Origin: Candidatus Planktophila sulfonica
GTDB lineage: Bacteria > Actinomycetota > Actinomycetes > Nanopelagicales > Nanopelagicaceae
Reading direction: 5' to 3'
Assembly: GCF_002288065.1 (NCBI RefSeq)
Contig: NZ_CP016773.1
Location: 124,001 to 188,000 of the forward strand
Length of the DNA stretch: 64,000 bases
Part shown: piece by piece, positions 46,036-57,823 of the stretch
Layout of the letters: every line of letters starts with the position of its first letter
How positions within the stretch are numbered: the first letter of the stretch is position 1
Position numbers and translations under genes: made by a program
Notes under the pieces: model-generated
Database searches by the model: none
Told to the model about the DNA's origin: nothing
Seen by the model: only the letters and a program-made list of their open reading frames with translations

Positions 46036-47956
46036 TACACCGACACAAAACACAGCCCGAGCACGCCTTAACCAGGCTCACCTTAAGGATCTTCCACGGA
46101 AGACCCGCGACAACCTTCGCAACGTAGCGATCATCGCTCACGTTGACCACGGAAAGACAACACTCGTTGACGCGATGTTGTGGCAGTCCGGAGCCTTTGC
46201 TGCACATAAGAAGCAAGAAGAAGGCCAAGACCGCATGATGGATTCAATGGATCTTGAACGCGAAAAGGGAATTACGATTCTTGCGAAGAACACTGCAGTT
46301 CGCCGTGGTGACACCATCATCAACATCATTGATACACCAGGCCACGCAGACTTCGGTGGCGAAGTTGAACGTGGTCTTGAAATGGTTGATGGCGTAATCC
46401 TTCTTGTCGATGCATCTGAAGGTCCGCTTCCACAAACACGTTTCGTATTGCGTAAAGCGCTACAGAAGAATCTTCCAGTTATTTTGTTGATCAATAAGGT
46501 CGACCGCCCTGACTCACGTATTGCAGAAGTTGTCGACGAGGCATATGCACTCTTCCTTGATCTCGATGCAAATGAAGAGCAGATTGAATTCCCAGTTGTG
46601 TACGCATCCGCTAAGGCAGGCCGTGCATCACTTACTCGTCCAGCAGATGGTGGAATGCCAGAAGAAGAGAACCTCGACGTACTGTTCGACACAATCTTCT
46701 CTGCAATTCCAGCACCGGTTTATCACGAAGGTGCGCCTCTTCAGGCACACGTAACAAACCTTGACTCTTCACCATTCCTTGGGCGTTTGGCTCTCTGCCG
46801 CGTTCACGAAGGTGTCATCAAGAAGGGCCAGACAGTTTCTTGGATTAAGACTGATGGAACTACAGAACGCGTAAAGGTTTCAGAACTTCTGATGACTGAA
46901 GCTCTCGAGCGCGTACCTGCACTTGAAGCAGGTCCCGGAGACATCATTGCGGTTGCTGGTATCGAGACAATCACATTGGGTGAAACCCTTGCTGATCTCG
47001 AAAACTCACACGCACTTCCACTTATTACTGTTGATGAACCATCAATTTCGATGACAATCGGTATCAATACATCACCACTAGCGGGCAAGAGCGGCAAGAT
47101 GCTTACTGCGCGCCAGGTTAAGGATCGTCTTGATAAAGAGCTCATCGGTAACGTTTCACTTCGTGTTCTCAACACCGAACGCCCAGATACATGGGAAGTT
47201 CAGGGACGTGGCGAACTTCAGCTCGCTGTTCTCGTTGAAATCATGAAGCGCGAAAGCTTCGAACTCACAGTTGGTAAGCCACAGGTTGTAACCAAGATGA
47301 TTGATGGAAAACTTAATGAACCAATGGAGCGTCTAACAATTGATGCACCTGAAGATTACTTAGGTGTTCTTACACAGTTGATGGCTCTTCGTAAGGGCCG
47401 TATGGAACAAATGGTTAACCACGGAACCGGTTGGATCCGTCTTGACTACAAGGTTCCATCACGTGGACTTATTGGTTTCCGTACTGAGTTCCTTACAGAA
47501 ACTCGCGGAACAGGTCTCCTGCACCACGTATTTGATTCATACGAACCTTGGTTTGGTGAACTTCGTACACGTGCAACAGGTTCACTTGTCTCAGACCGTA
47601 TCGGAGCTGTGACTTCTTATGCACTCGCAGGTATTCAAGAGCGCGGTTCAATCTTCGTTGAACCAGGCGATGAAGTTTACGAAGGCATGGTTATCGGTGA
47701 GAACTCACGTTCTGACGATATGGATGTCAACTGTGTTCGCGAAAAGAAGCTCACCAACATGCGTGCTTCAGGTACCGATGATTCTGAAAAGTTGATTCCA
47801 CCTAAGAAGCTCAACATGGAAGGCGCTCTCGAATTCTGTCGTGAAGACGAATGCGTTGAAGTAACTCCTGCAGTTGTTCGTATTCGCAAGGTGACTCTCG
47901 ATGGTGCAGAACGCGCTCGAGCAACATCACGTGCGAAGAAGAATAACCAGAACTAG
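46028..47956 (+). CDS. typA: Translational GTPase TypA/BipA
   Basis: A 642-residue ribosome-associated GTPase of the EF-G class. The GTP site is NVAIIAHVDHGKTTLVDAML, IIDTPGHADFGGEVERGL and LLINKVDRPDSR, with EKGITILAKNTAV as switch I. EF-G domains III and V (LRVLNTERPDTWEVQGRGELQLAVLVEIMKRE, KVPSRGLIGFRTEFLTETRGTGLLHH) and the TypA-specific C-terminal domain follow. An extra ~25 residues precede the GTPase. Codon use is highly biased, like eno. It overlaps the end of ychF. Confidence 0.96.
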   Translation: MSNTPTQNTARARLNQAHLKDLPRKTRDNLRNVAIIAHVDHGKTTLVDAMLWQSGAFAAHKKQEEGQDRMMDSMDLEREKGITILAKNTAVRRGDTIINIIDTPGHADFGGEVERGLEMVDGVILLVDASEGPLPQTRFVLRKALQKNLPVILLINKVDRPDSRIAEVVDEAYALFLDLDANEEQIEFPVVYASAKAGRASLTRPADGGMPEEENLDVLFDTIFSAIPAPVYHEGAPLQAHVTNLDSSPFLGRLALCRVHEGVIKKGQTVSWIKTDGTTERVKVSELLMTEALERVPALEAGPGDIIAVAGIETITLGETLADLENSHALPLITVDEPSISMTIGINTSPLAGKSGKMLTARQVKDRLDKELIGNVSLRVLNTERPDTWEVQGRGELQLAVLVEIMKRESFELTVGKPQVVTKMIDGKLNEPMERLTIDAPEDYLGVLTQLMALRKGRMEQMVNHGTGWIRLDYKVPSRGLIGFRTEFLTETRGTGLLHHVFDSYEPWFGELRTRATGSLVSDRIGAVTSYALAGIQERGSIFVEPGDEVYEGMVIGENSRSDDMDVNCVREKKLTNMRASGTDDSEKLIPPKKLNMEGALEFCREDECVEVTPAVVRIRKVTLDGAERARATSRAKKNNQN

Positions 47957-47974
47957 TTATTACAAGGAGCTGTC

Positions 47975-48373
47975 GTGAATCGAGTTATTCGTTTACTCGC
48001 ATTCACGACAGCTTCTTTACTTCTCACAACACTTTCTGTAACGCCATCTCATAGCCATTCTGCAATCGTTAGCTCGATTCCTAAGGCAAGTGCGACTCTC
48101 ACTGCGGCACCTACAAGCATCACACTCAATTTCAATGAAGATATCTTGGAGTTAAAAGGTAAGCAGATTTCAACCGTTTCACTTGCAACATTTGCTGGCA
48201 AAGTGATTGCTCTCAAGAAGCCGCAAGTGACAGCGAATCGACTTACTGCCCGCATCGCTTCACCAGCTCTGAAGTCAGGCAAATATCAAATCTCGTATCG
48301 AGTTGTATCTGCCGATGGCCATGTCATTACTGGTGGCTACACATTTTCCATAGCTCTCACTAAGGGCAAGTGA
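47975..48373 (+). CDS. copC: CopC-domain copper-binding periplasmic protein
   Basis: A 132-residue exported protein: a signal peptide (NRVIRLLAFTTASLLLTTLSVTPSHS) then one CopC domain. The mature protein begins with a His-containing segment, HSAIVSSIPKASATLTAAP, and contains VVSADGHVITGGYTF. These give the N-terminal His and D-x-H ligands of a Cu(II) site, which the CopC-like protein at 539 lacks. There is no membrane anchor. The start is GTG 47975 after AAGGAG, 18 bases after typA. Confidence 0.88.
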   Translation: MNRVIRLLAFTTASLLLTTLSVTPSHSHSAIVSSIPKASATLTAAPTSITLNFNEDILELKGKQISTVSLATFAGKVIALKKPQVTANRLTARIASPALKSGKYQISYRVVSADGHVITGGYTFSIALTKGK

Positions 48374-48417
48374 GCCATACACGCTGATTGTCAGCCCCTT
48401 AGGGTTGAATACGAACT

Positions 48418-51400
48418 GTGAGTAAAGCCCCTGCAACGCCGCTTCGCCTGGTGCGAGCCGACGTTCAGAGCGCTTCTCTCGTTCTCTCTGATCAGCAAAA
48501 AGCAGCAATTGCCCACCGCGGTTCGCCACTCATTCTTACTGGCGCAACCGGTACAGGTAAGACCACAGTTCTGATTGAAGCAGCGCTCTCGCGTATTGCA
48601 GCGGGGCAATCTCCTGATTCAATTCTCTTACTCACTTATGGCCGCGAACGAGCATCTGAAATGCGCGATGCGATTGTGACACGCTCTGAAAAGACTGCCT
48701 TCGAACCTCTGGCGCGCACATTTCACTCACTTGCTTACTCAATTCTTAAGATGCGCACCGGCGATAACTATCGCGAAATCGTTCTTCTCTCTGGCGCCGA
48801 ACAAGAAACCTTTATCTCTCAACTTCTCGATGGCGATATCGAAGATGGCTATAAGAAATGGCACGATGATTTAAAGAAGAGCCCTGAATCACTAGGCGAA
48901 CCACTGCAGACACAAGGCTTTGTCCGCGAACTCCGCGACCTCATCATGCGCGCAAACGAACGCGGTATTACACCTGATGCACTTGCTACACGTGGCCATC
49001 AACTTGGTGAAAAGTATTGGGAAGGCGCCGCTGATTTCTGGAAACGTTACTTAGGTGCGATGACCCTGCAAGAAGTATTGGCAGGAGATGCCAAGGTCCG
49101 TATTGATCCGTCTGAAATCATCAACTCAGCAATTAACTATTTGCGAGCCAACCCTGAATTGCTCACCGAACTCCGTGCGCGATTTACCACCATCATCGTC
49201 GATGAATTCCAAGAGAGCGATCCTGCTCAGCGCACTCTGCTTTCACTATTGGCAGGTTCAGATCTCGTTATCGTGGCCGATAGCGCAAGCGCTGTTGGTC
49301 GATTCCGCGGCGCTGATCCTGAAGGTATTGCCGACGTTATCAACGCCTACATCAACGCAGGTGCAAAGACGATTGAGTTAACAGAGAATTTCCGAGGCAC
49401 ACCTGACGCGCAGACTGCCCGTTTATCTTCTGAATCTGAAGAAGCGCAGTACATCGCCTACCAATTCAAACGCGCACATTTGATGCAAGGTGTTCCATAT
49501 TCACAGATGGCGGTGATTGTGCGTTCGCATGGACAGACAGCATCAGCTATTCGTCGAGCATTTGCTCAGGTATCTATCCCAACTGCTGGCGATGTCGAAG
49601 CGCTAGCTAATAACGCTGCCATTGCTCCATTCTTACTACTTGCTCGTGTTGCCACGGGCGCACAGCCACTCAATCTCGATACGGCTGAAAAGTTACTGAC
49701 ATCAGAATTTGGGGGAGCAACTTCGGTCTCACTTCGCCGCACACGTGCAGCGCTGCTTGCAGCTCGCGATGAAGCAAGCGATAAGCGCTCTGGCACACAG
49801 TTGATTCTCGACGCCATCACAACAGGTGATGTAGCGATTGAAGACTCCGCCGAGTTGTTACGAGTACATCATCTTCTTGCTCTAGCTAAGAAATCAATCG
49901 CCAAGAAGAACGCAACCATTCACGACTTATTGTGGGCTATCTGGGATAACGCAACCAATAGCGATAACGAGAAGATTGCTGAAAGCTGGCGTGCTGCAGC
50001 ACTTCGTGGTGGTTCACGCGGAGCATCTGCTGACCGCGATCTCGATGCCATGATTCAACTCTTTGATACTGCAGCGCGTCACATTGAAAGATTCCCTGGC
50101 GCAAAGCCAGATCTATTCCTGACTGAAATTGCCAACGAAACAATTGTCTCTGACCTCATCACCGCTCGCGGAGTACGCCCTGATGTCGTTGAAATTCTTA
50201 CTGTGCACTCTGCCAAAGGTCGCCAGTGGCGGTACGTTGCAGTTGCTGGAGTGCAAGAAGGTGCGTGGCCAAACCTCAAACAACGCAGCTCATTGCTGGG
50301 CGCTGAACGACTTGTTGAACGAGTACGCCATGGTGATGAGCTTGCTCAAGTAACTCTCGACATGATTGCTGCCTCTTCTTTGGCAGAAGATGAAGCGCGT
50401 CTTTTTCATGTTGCAACAACTCGAGCACGCCAATCACTACTTGTCACGGCAATCTCTCGCGAAGATGAAACCCCATCGATCTTCTTTGAAGATCTCGCTG
50501 AATCCCTTGGAACTTCAGCATCCGATGTAGAAGTTCCTAGACCGCTCACAGCTTCGGCACTCGTTGCCACTCTGCGTCGTGAGGTAAATCTGACCGGCAA
50601 CACATCTGCTGCTTCACTTCTTAAGACCTTAAGTGCCAATGGAATTCATTTGGCACAACCATCACAATGGCTCGGAACAGCGCAGATAACGAGCGAACTG
50701 CCTGTTATCGATGAAGGCGCACTTGTTCCGGTATCTCCTTCGGGAGCTGAAAACTTCACTGAATGCGGCCTGAAATGGTTCCTCGAAAAGAGCGGAGGCA
50801 CCGATGGCGATTCAACTGCGCAGTTATTGGGCTCTGTTATTCACGAATTCGCTCGCATAAAGGTGGAAGAACCTGGAATCACCGATGAAGCGTTACAGAC
50901 CAAACTAATTGATTCATGGCCACTGATCGACGATAGCCAGGGCTGGATTAGCCATGCGTCCCTGGCTCGCGCTAAGAAGATGCTCGAGCGCTTCTCTGTA
51001 TTCCACCAGAAGTCTTTATCTGACAATAACCGCACCGTTGCCGGAGTTGAGAAGAGCTTTGAGATAACCGTAGGTCGCGCACTCATTCGCGGAAATGTTG
51101 ACCGCATTGAAGTCGATAGCGATGGCAAGCATTACATCATCGACTTTAAGACCGGTAAGAAAGAGATTTCAGGAGATGATGCCAAGAGTAACTTGCAGCT
51201 TGCGTGTTACCAGCTTGGCGTAGTTCTTGATGGCTTTGAAGAGAAGTTAAAATCAACTGATGTCACAGGTGCACAACTTGTCTATTTAGCAAGTAAGAAC
51301 AAGAGCTACAGCACCCGCGAACAAGCTGCACTCGTTGATGTTGAAGCAACTACTGCCATCCTTGAAGAGATTGCAGTTGGTATGGGTGGTGCAACATTTA

Positions 51401-51486
51401 CTGCGCGCAAGAACGATATGTGCAAGCAGTGCAAGGTGAAACCTTGCTGTCCGCTCTACCTCGAAGGTAAGGCGGTGCATCAATGA
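48418..51486 (+). CDS. adnA: AdnA-like helicase-nuclease subunit (double-strand break resection)
   Basis: A 1022-residue UvrD-family protein with a C-terminal RecB-like nuclease, matching AdnA, the upstream subunit of actinobacterial AdnAB. Motor motifs are LTGATGTGKTTVLIEAAL and TIIVDEFQESDPAQRTLL. The nuclease core is NVDRIEVDSDGKHYIIDFKTGKK. A cysteine near residue 781 (FTECGLKWFL) plus Cys1002, Cys1005 and Cys1010/1011 (MCKQCKVKPCCPLY) give a likely [4Fe-4S] site as in AddB-type nucleases. The start is GTG 48418 with no clear ribosome-binding site, possibly leaderless with TTGTCA at 48388 as -35. It overlaps adnB by four bases. Confidence 0.87.
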   Translation: MSKAPATPLRLVRADVQSASLVLSDQQKAAIAHRGSPLILTGATGTGKTTVLIEAALSRIAAGQSPDSILLLTYGRERASEMRDAIVTRSEKTAFEPLARTFHSLAYSILKMRTGDNYREIVLLSGAEQETFISQLLDGDIEDGYKKWHDDLKKSPESLGEPLQTQGFVRELRDLIMRANERGITPDALATRGHQLGEKYWEGAADFWKRYLGAMTLQEVLAGDAKVRIDPSEIINSAINYLRANPELLTELRARFTTIIVDEFQESDPAQRTLLSLLAGSDLVIVADSASAVGRFRGADPEGIADVINAYINAGAKTIELTENFRGTPDAQTARLSSESEEAQYIAYQFKRAHLMQGVPYSQMAVIVRSHGQTASAIRRAFAQVSIPTAGDVEALANNAAIAPFLLLARVATGAQPLNLDTAEKLLTSEFGGATSVSLRRTRAALLAARDEASDKRSGTQLILDAITTGDVAIEDSAELLRVHHLLALAKKSIAKKNATIHDLLWAIWDNATNSDNEKIAESWRAAALRGGSRGASADRDLDAMIQLFDTAARHIERFPGAKPDLFLTEIANETIVSDLITARGVRPDVVEILTVHSAKGRQWRYVAVAGVQEGAWPNLKQRSSLLGAERLVERVRHGDELAQVTLDMIAASSLAEDEARLFHVATTRARQSLLVTAISREDETPSIFFEDLAESLGTSASDVEVPRPLTASALVATLRREVNLTGNTSAASLLKTLSANGIHLAQPSQWLGTAQITSELPVIDEGALVPVSPSGAENFTECGLKWFLEKSGGTDGDSTAQLLGSVIHEFARIKVEEPGITDEALQTKLIDSWPLIDDSQGWISHASLARAKKMLERFSVFHQKSLSDNNRTVAGVEKSFEITVGRALIRGNVDRIEVDSDGKHYIIDFKTGKKEISGDDAKSNLQLACYQLGVVLDGFEEKLKSTDVTGAQLVYLASKNKSYSTREQAALVDVEATTAILEEIAVGMGGATFTARKNDMCKQCKVKPCCPLYLEGKAVHQ

Positions 51487-54400
51487 TTGAGAAATACTCA
51501 CCTGACAAAGTCGCCGAGATGATTATCTCGATTGACCCAACTTTCCATCTTCCATCTGATGAGCAACGCCCCATCATCTCGATCTACGACAATCCACTCG
51601 AACCTGCCGTTGTCATCGCAGGTGCTGGTTCTGGTAAGACGGAAACGATGGCTGCTCGCGTTGTGTACTTAGTCGCCAATGAAATCGCCCGACCTGATCA
51701 GATTCTCGGACTTACCTTTACTCGCAAGGCAGCAGGCGAACTCAATACCCGTATCCGTAAGCGCCTTCGCCAGTTCCAGCAGGCGCAAGATAAGCAGGGT
51801 ATTCCGCGCACTTTCAGCAGCCTTGATACTGCAGTGACTACCTATCACTCTTATGCAGGTCGCCTCTTGAGCGAACATGCCATCCGTTACGGCATCGATG
51901 CTGATGTTCAACCACTCGGTGAAGCAGCTTTATGGATGAGCGCCAATAAGTTGGTGCGCGAATGGGATGACGGCACCTTTGCAACGACAGATGCAGCAAG
52001 CACTGTAGTCAAGGATCTTTTGGGCCTTACCTCAATGGTTCTCGAACATCGTGCAACCGTGGCTCAAATCCGTGAAGCTGATGAAAAGTTACTGCAAGAA
52101 GTTATTGCGATGACAGGTCAGACAAATGATGAGACTCGCAAGGTTGCCAAAGTTCTCAATCAGCGCATCGCGATGCTTCCGATGATGGAAGCATTCCTTG
52201 AAGCGCGTCGTCAATCTGGCGAACTCTCATTCGATGATCAGATTGCACTTGCTGCAGATATCGCGGTCAACTTCCCTGATGTCGGAATTCTTGAACGGGC
52301 CAAGTACCCCATTGTTTTGCTAGATGAATATCAAGACACTTCGCAATCACAGGTGCGTTTACTTTCAGCGCTCTTCGGGCAGGGACATCCAGTAACTGCA
52401 GTCGGAGACCCTTGCCAATCTATCTACACATGGCGCGGTGCATCTTCAGGAACCATCAGCGCATTTAACGCAAACTTTCCTAAGGCTGCAGGTTCTACCG
52501 GCAAAGATGTCTACGAACTTCTGACCACCTATCGCAACGATGAATCAATTCTTACCCTTGCCAATGAAATCTCGGCCGATGTCCGCAAAGATGAAGGCAT
52601 CACCGTTGCAGCGCTCAAACCACGTAAGGGCGCCGGAAAAGGAAATCTCACCTGCGGCGCCTTTGAAAACCTTGAAGGTGAAGCAAGTGCAATCGCTGAA
52701 TACTTTGCACCGCTCTGGAATAACCCCGAGCGCATAAAGGCAGGCGCAAAGGTTCCAAAGACATTTGCCGTTCTTGTCCGAAAGCGCGCACAGATTGCGT
52801 TGATTCAAGAAGCGTTGGCTGAAGCCGGAATACCCTCTGAAGTCCTTGGTTTAGGCGGACTTGTGCACGTTCCTGAGGTCGCAGATTTAGTTGCAATGCT
52901 TAAGGTCATCAACAATCCTGATGCAGGTGCATCACTCATGCGTCACCTGACAGGCCCACGTATCAACTTGGGTCCACGCGATATTGCAGCCCTTGGTCGC
53001 TTTGCTCGATCACGCTCTGAATCTTTATCTGCCGATAGCCGCAGCATTGTGAAGAATATTGTTGCTGGCAATCCACAATCAGCTGAAGCTGATGATCAAT
53101 TTATCGGTAGCGTTATTGATGCACTCGATGAAATCGAACGTTGCGATAAATCAAAGTTCAGTAGCGCTGGTTACGAGCGTCTAGTTTCTTTCGCCTCCGA
53201 TCTACGACGCTTGCGTTCACGTGCATCTGCGCCAATCACAGATCTCATCGTTGATATCGAGCGTTACCTCAATCTTGAAACAGAAGTTATGTTGCGCGAT
53301 GGTGGAACACACGGCCGTCGACATCTAGATCGTTTTATGGATGAAGCTGCAAAGTTTGCTCGTAGCGGTGGAACACTTTCAGCGCTCTTGCAGTGGCTCG
53401 ATGTTGCCAGCGAAGAAGAAGGTGGCCTTAAGGCCGGAGCCCCAGATGTTGATGCATCTGTCGTTCAGATTCTCACCATCCATATGGCAAAGGGCGCTGA
53501 ATGGGATGTCGTTGCAGTTCCAGGGCTAGCTGAAGGAACTTTCCCAGGTGCAAATACATCTGATCCCGATAACTGGATAACCAACGAACGCCATATTCCA
53601 TTTGCCTTACGCGGGGATGCCGATATCTTGCCGGTATTTTCTTGGAACGCAGCAACAACTAATGCAGCTGCAAAGAAGGCAATCGATGCCTTTGCCCAAG
53701 AGTGTGTTGATTTCAAGATGCGCGAAGAGATCCGACTTGGTTATGTCGCAATGACTCGCGCACGCACCCATCTCTTCTGTTCCACATCATTTTGGCGTGA
53801 TGGCGCAAAGCCGGTGGCACCATCGGTCTTGTATGAAAAGGTGGTTGAGGTCGCAAGTGCAGTGGGGACAGTGCTTTGCGCCCCTGAGGCTCCGGCCAGC
53901 ACTGATCGCAACCCTGCAAAAGATATTGAGATTACAGCCCAGTGGCCGCGAGACCCTCTCGGCAATCGTCGCGCAGATTTCAATCGGACTGTGGCCCTGG
54001 TTGATTCATCAGCACCGTTCGATCTTGCAGCATCACCAAGTGAAGAGATGCGCGGTTTAGTTGAAGATGCACAGGCAATCATCGCTGAATTTAACGAGTA
54101 CAAAGCGGGCGCTCTCGATGTTGCTCTTCCTGCCCGTCTTTCAACTTCAACGCTGATTGCGCTGCACCAAGATCCTGCAGAGCTTGCTCGCACAATCCGC
54201 CGCCCAATGCCACGTGCAATGGATGAATATTCACATCGTGGAACCGCATTCCACTTATGGATTGAAAACCACTTCAATGCCAAGACACTCTTCGATGATG
54301 AAGATTTCGATTTGCTGACGCCATTTGAAGAAGATCAGAAACTGGAAGACCTCAAAAGTAAGTGGCTGGCATCAAGTTGGGCTTCTCTACAACCACATGC

Positions 54401-54695
54401 AGTCGAAGTCCCATTTGAAACTGTGATAGCGGGTGTTCTTGTTCGCGGTCGCATCGATGCTGTCTATAAGACAGATGCTGGTTTCGAAGTAGTCGATTGG
54501 AAGACTGGTTCTAAAGTCCTAGGCGAATCTTCTGCCGTACAGCTCGCTGTCTATCGTTTAGCGTGGGCAAAGTTGCAGGGTGTTGCAGTTGAACAGGTAA
54601 CGGCTGCTTTCCATTATGTCCCCACAAATACAACAGATCGACGAGCGAACCTCCTTACGGAAGCTCAACTCATCGATCTGTTGAGTGTGAAGTAG
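51483..54695 (+). CDS. adnB: AdnB-like helicase-nuclease subunit
   Basis: A 1070-residue second UvrD-like motor-nuclease, the lead motor of AdnAB in mycobacteria. Motifs are AGAGSGKTETMAARVVYL, LGLTFTRKAAGELNTRI, IVLLDEYQDTSQSQVRLLSAL, AVGDPCQSIYTWRGAS, LTIHMAKGAEWDVVAVPGL and VAMTRARTHLF. The C-terminal nuclease shows RIDAVYKTDAGFEVVDWKTGSK. With AdnA it should resect double-strand breaks in place of RecBCD or AddAB. Its stop is two bases from the converging katG stop. Confidence 0.9.
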   Translation: MIEKYSPDKVAEMIISIDPTFHLPSDEQRPIISIYDNPLEPAVVIAGAGSGKTETMAARVVYLVANEIARPDQILGLTFTRKAAGELNTRIRKRLRQFQQAQDKQGIPRTFSSLDTAVTTYHSYAGRLLSEHAIRYGIDADVQPLGEAALWMSANKLVREWDDGTFATTDAASTVVKDLLGLTSMVLEHRATVAQIREADEKLLQEVIAMTGQTNDETRKVAKVLNQRIAMLPMMEAFLEARRQSGELSFDDQIALAADIAVNFPDVGILERAKYPIVLLDEYQDTSQSQVRLLSALFGQGHPVTAVGDPCQSIYTWRGASSGTISAFNANFPKAAGSTGKDVYELLTTYRNDESILTLANEISADVRKDEGITVAALKPRKGAGKGNLTCGAFENLEGEASAIAEYFAPLWNNPERIKAGAKVPKTFAVLVRKRAQIALIQEALAEAGIPSEVLGLGGLVHVPEVADLVAMLKVINNPDAGASLMRHLTGPRINLGPRDIAALGRFARSRSESLSADSRSIVKNIVAGNPQSAEADDQFIGSVIDALDEIERCDKSKFSSAGYERLVSFASDLRRLRSRASAPITDLIVDIERYLNLETEVMLRDGGTHGRRHLDRFMDEAAKFARSGGTLSALLQWLDVASEEEGGLKAGAPDVDASVVQILTIHMAKGAEWDVVAVPGLAEGTFPGANTSDPDNWITNERHIPFALRGDADILPVFSWNAATTNAAAKKAIDAFAQECVDFKMREEIRLGYVAMTRARTHLFCSTSFWRDGAKPVAPSVLYEKVVEVASAVGTVLCAPEAPASTDRNPAKDIEITAQWPRDPLGNRRADFNRTVALVDSSAPFDLAASPSEEMRGLVEDAQAIIAEFNEYKAGALDVALPARLSTSTLIALHQDPAELARTIRRPMPRAMDEYSHRGTAFHLWIENHFNAKTLFDDEDFDLLTPFEEDQKLEDLKSKWLASSWASLQPHAVEVPFETVIAGVLVRGRIDAVYKTDAGFEVVDWKTGSKVLGESSAVQLAVYRLAWAKLQGVAVEQVTAAFHYVPTNTTDRRANLLTEAQLIDLLSVK

Positions 54696-54697
54696 TA

Positions 54698-56950
<2,253 letters not shown>

Positions 56951-56973
56951 CTAATCAATCGACTGCCATTGCA

Positions 56974-57804
56974 CTACTCGAAGATTTCTACCCCGATAGG
57001 AAGGTGGTCACTTACCCCGGCAGGCTCAAAATTTCTCACCGAATATTCACCGAAAGCCATATCGGGGGTGAGGATGTAATCGAATTGAATCTTGGCGCCC
57101 CAACTTGGATAGGTGTTCTGGGTGACGAGAGATTTCCATGACGATGCCACGATCGGCAGATTCTTTGGCAGGTTGAGGTCGCCCAAGACAATGGCGCGAG
57201 TGCCAGTTGATTCTGCAATCTGTAACGCCCACTTCTTTACGCGACGTAACTGCGCAAGATTAAATCCTGGAACAAATGAGAGATGCGTATTGACAATGGT
57301 AAATCCATTTTCCAGAACTGCCGCAATTGCTAAACGAGGTTCATCCTTCACATAGATAAATCGCGGCTTACCTTTTCCGGTTTCATCACCAGGGACAACA
57401 AGTGGAAGTCCGAGTGGAGAATTTCCTAAGTTAAGTCGATGCCAACTCAGAACTGGAACTTTGGAAACAATTCCTATTCCATAACATTCGTGCATTAAAT
57501 CTGCGTGGCTTGATGCGGCGGTGATAATTTCTGGTTCTAAAGAATTCAATTTTCTCCATGATTCACCCGGTGTGCCAATAACGCTAGGCGCCATCGCCCA
57601 ATCGCGAGCCCCCATACTTTCGGCGATATCTCTCATCTGAGGTCGAGATTGGGAACGCGGTAAGAAGTGATCGACTTCCTGAAAAGCGAATACATCGGAT
57701 TCAAGGGATTGCACGGCGCGATTGAGCGAGCTGGTATCAACGCTTGGCTGCGGGGGAATGGCCATTCCATGCAGGAGATTCCACGAGGTGAGGCGCACCC
57801 CCAC
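56974..57804 (-). CDS. Endonuclease/exonuclease/phosphatase (EEP) family protein
   Basis: A 276-residue protein of the DNase I-like fold. Signature stretches are LTSWNLLHGM (Asn), FAFQEVDHFLPRSQSR (catalytic Glu), IVNTHLSFV, AIVLGDLNLPKN (Asp, Asn) and the C-terminal GVSDHLPIGVEI (Asp-His). The substrate may be DNA or a phosphoester; it cannot be told. It lies upstream of katG on the same strand. It is divergent from nudC with 19 bases between starts. Confidence 0.88.
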   Translation of the reverse strand: MGVRLTSWNLLHGMAIPPQPSVDTSSLNRAVQSLESDVFAFQEVDHFLPRSQSRPQMRDIAESMGARDWAMAPSVIGTPGESWRKLNSLEPEIITAASSHADLMHECYGIGIVSKVPVLSWHRLNLGNSPLGLPLVVPGDETGKGKPRFIYVKDEPRLAIAAVLENGFTIVNTHLSFVPGFNLAQLRRVKKWALQIAESTGTRAIVLGDLNLPKNLPIVASSWKSLVTQNTYPSWGAKIQFDYILTPDMAFGEYSVRNFEPAGVSDHLPIGVEIFE

Positions 57805-57823
57805 AGACTAGTAACCTGCACCC

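Noticed and set aside
47975-48373. Horizontal transfer of the second copC
   Set aside because: Base composition and codon use match its neighbours, and its placement has no mobile-element mark.
53741-54283. 180-codon open frame opposite adnB, and similar long antisense frames such as 16044-16405 and 46138-46692
   Set aside because: They lie opposite clear conserved genes, are Ser/Arg-rich shadow translations, and have no domain.
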